Notes under the pieces: model-generated
Databases searched by the model: none
The model's input: only the letters and a program-made list of their open reading frames with translations
What the model was told of the DNA's origin: nothing
Translations under genes and position numbers: made by a program
From: Pyxidicoccus caerfyrddinensis
GTDB taxonomy: Bacteria; Myxococcota; Myxococcia; Myxococcales; Myxococcaceae
Assembly (NCBI RefSeq): GCF_010894405.1
Contig: NZ_JAAIYA010000002.1
Location: 1-64,000 of the forward strand
DNA length: 64,000 bases
Direction of reading: 5' to 3'
Shown here: one piece after another, positions 59,233 through 64,000 of the stretch
How the letters are laid out: each line of letters begins with the position of its first letter
Numbering within the stretch: the stretch's first letter is position 1

Positions 59233-64000
<4,768 letters not shown>

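Overview
The window looks like chromosomal DNA of a myxobacterium, most likely of the Myxococcus/Corallococcus/Pyxidicoccus group. The basis is very high GC with GC-rich third positions, frequent lipoproteins and cytoplasmic signalling proteins, eukaryote-like Ser/Thr kinases, and a DUF2378 (TIGR02265) protein, a family described as a Myxococcus paralogous family. I saw no rRNA, tRNA, CRISPR array, insertion sequence or prophage. About 58 protein genes are supported; the first and last run off the window.

Layout. 1-5712: tail of a LolA-like protein, a coupled DUF2089/DUF4097 pair, a C-terminal J-domain protein, a DUF421 membrane protein, an EEP-fold phosphoesterase, and an overlapping HipA-like kinase/DUF3037 pair. 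5831-6811: a textbook organic-peroxide module (operator, 2-Cys ohrR, ohr, terminator). 6926-19022: mixed housekeeping and envelope genes (GNAT, lipoproteins, DUF4139, amidohydrolase, rhomboid protease, RNase Z, DUF2293). 19143-24273: TetR-MFP-RND efflux operon. 24281-30904: small lipoproteins including a JAMM/RadC-like one, DUF2378 coupled to a RuvC-like protein, NUDIX, STAS-like, DUF99, cold-shock protein and an HTH/zinc-ribbon regulator. 30937-33465: divergent membrane pyrophosphatase.

33767-43030 is rich in exported proteins: a propeller-like lipoprotein, a PstS-like lipoprotein, a seven-bladed Vgb-like propeller, a tetra-haem cytochrome-c lipoprotein and a DUF4397 lipoprotein. 43105-49063 is the most accessory-like part: an AtoE-type transporter, a 67-bp non-coding tandem repeat, a TetR gene with a perfect 22-bp operator and an abnormal tail, and a nuclease-helicase (DUF2075) gene split by one in-frame TAG.

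49081-64000 is a signalling district: PAS/PAS histidine kinase divergent from a double-domain KaiC-like ATPase plus single-domain response regulator; a Ser/Thr kinase with a degenerate N-terminal kinase-like segment in an overlapping operon with a TPR protein and a Cys-rich lipoprotein; and the first 1589 codons of a soluble poly-HAMP/GAF histidine kinase with a tandem array of 92-residue units. The strongest candidates for follow-up are the poly-HAMP kinase, the interrupted nuclease-helicase, the KaiC-kinase-regulator cluster, the pseudokinase-bearing Ser/Thr kinase operon and the JAMM-like lipoprotein.
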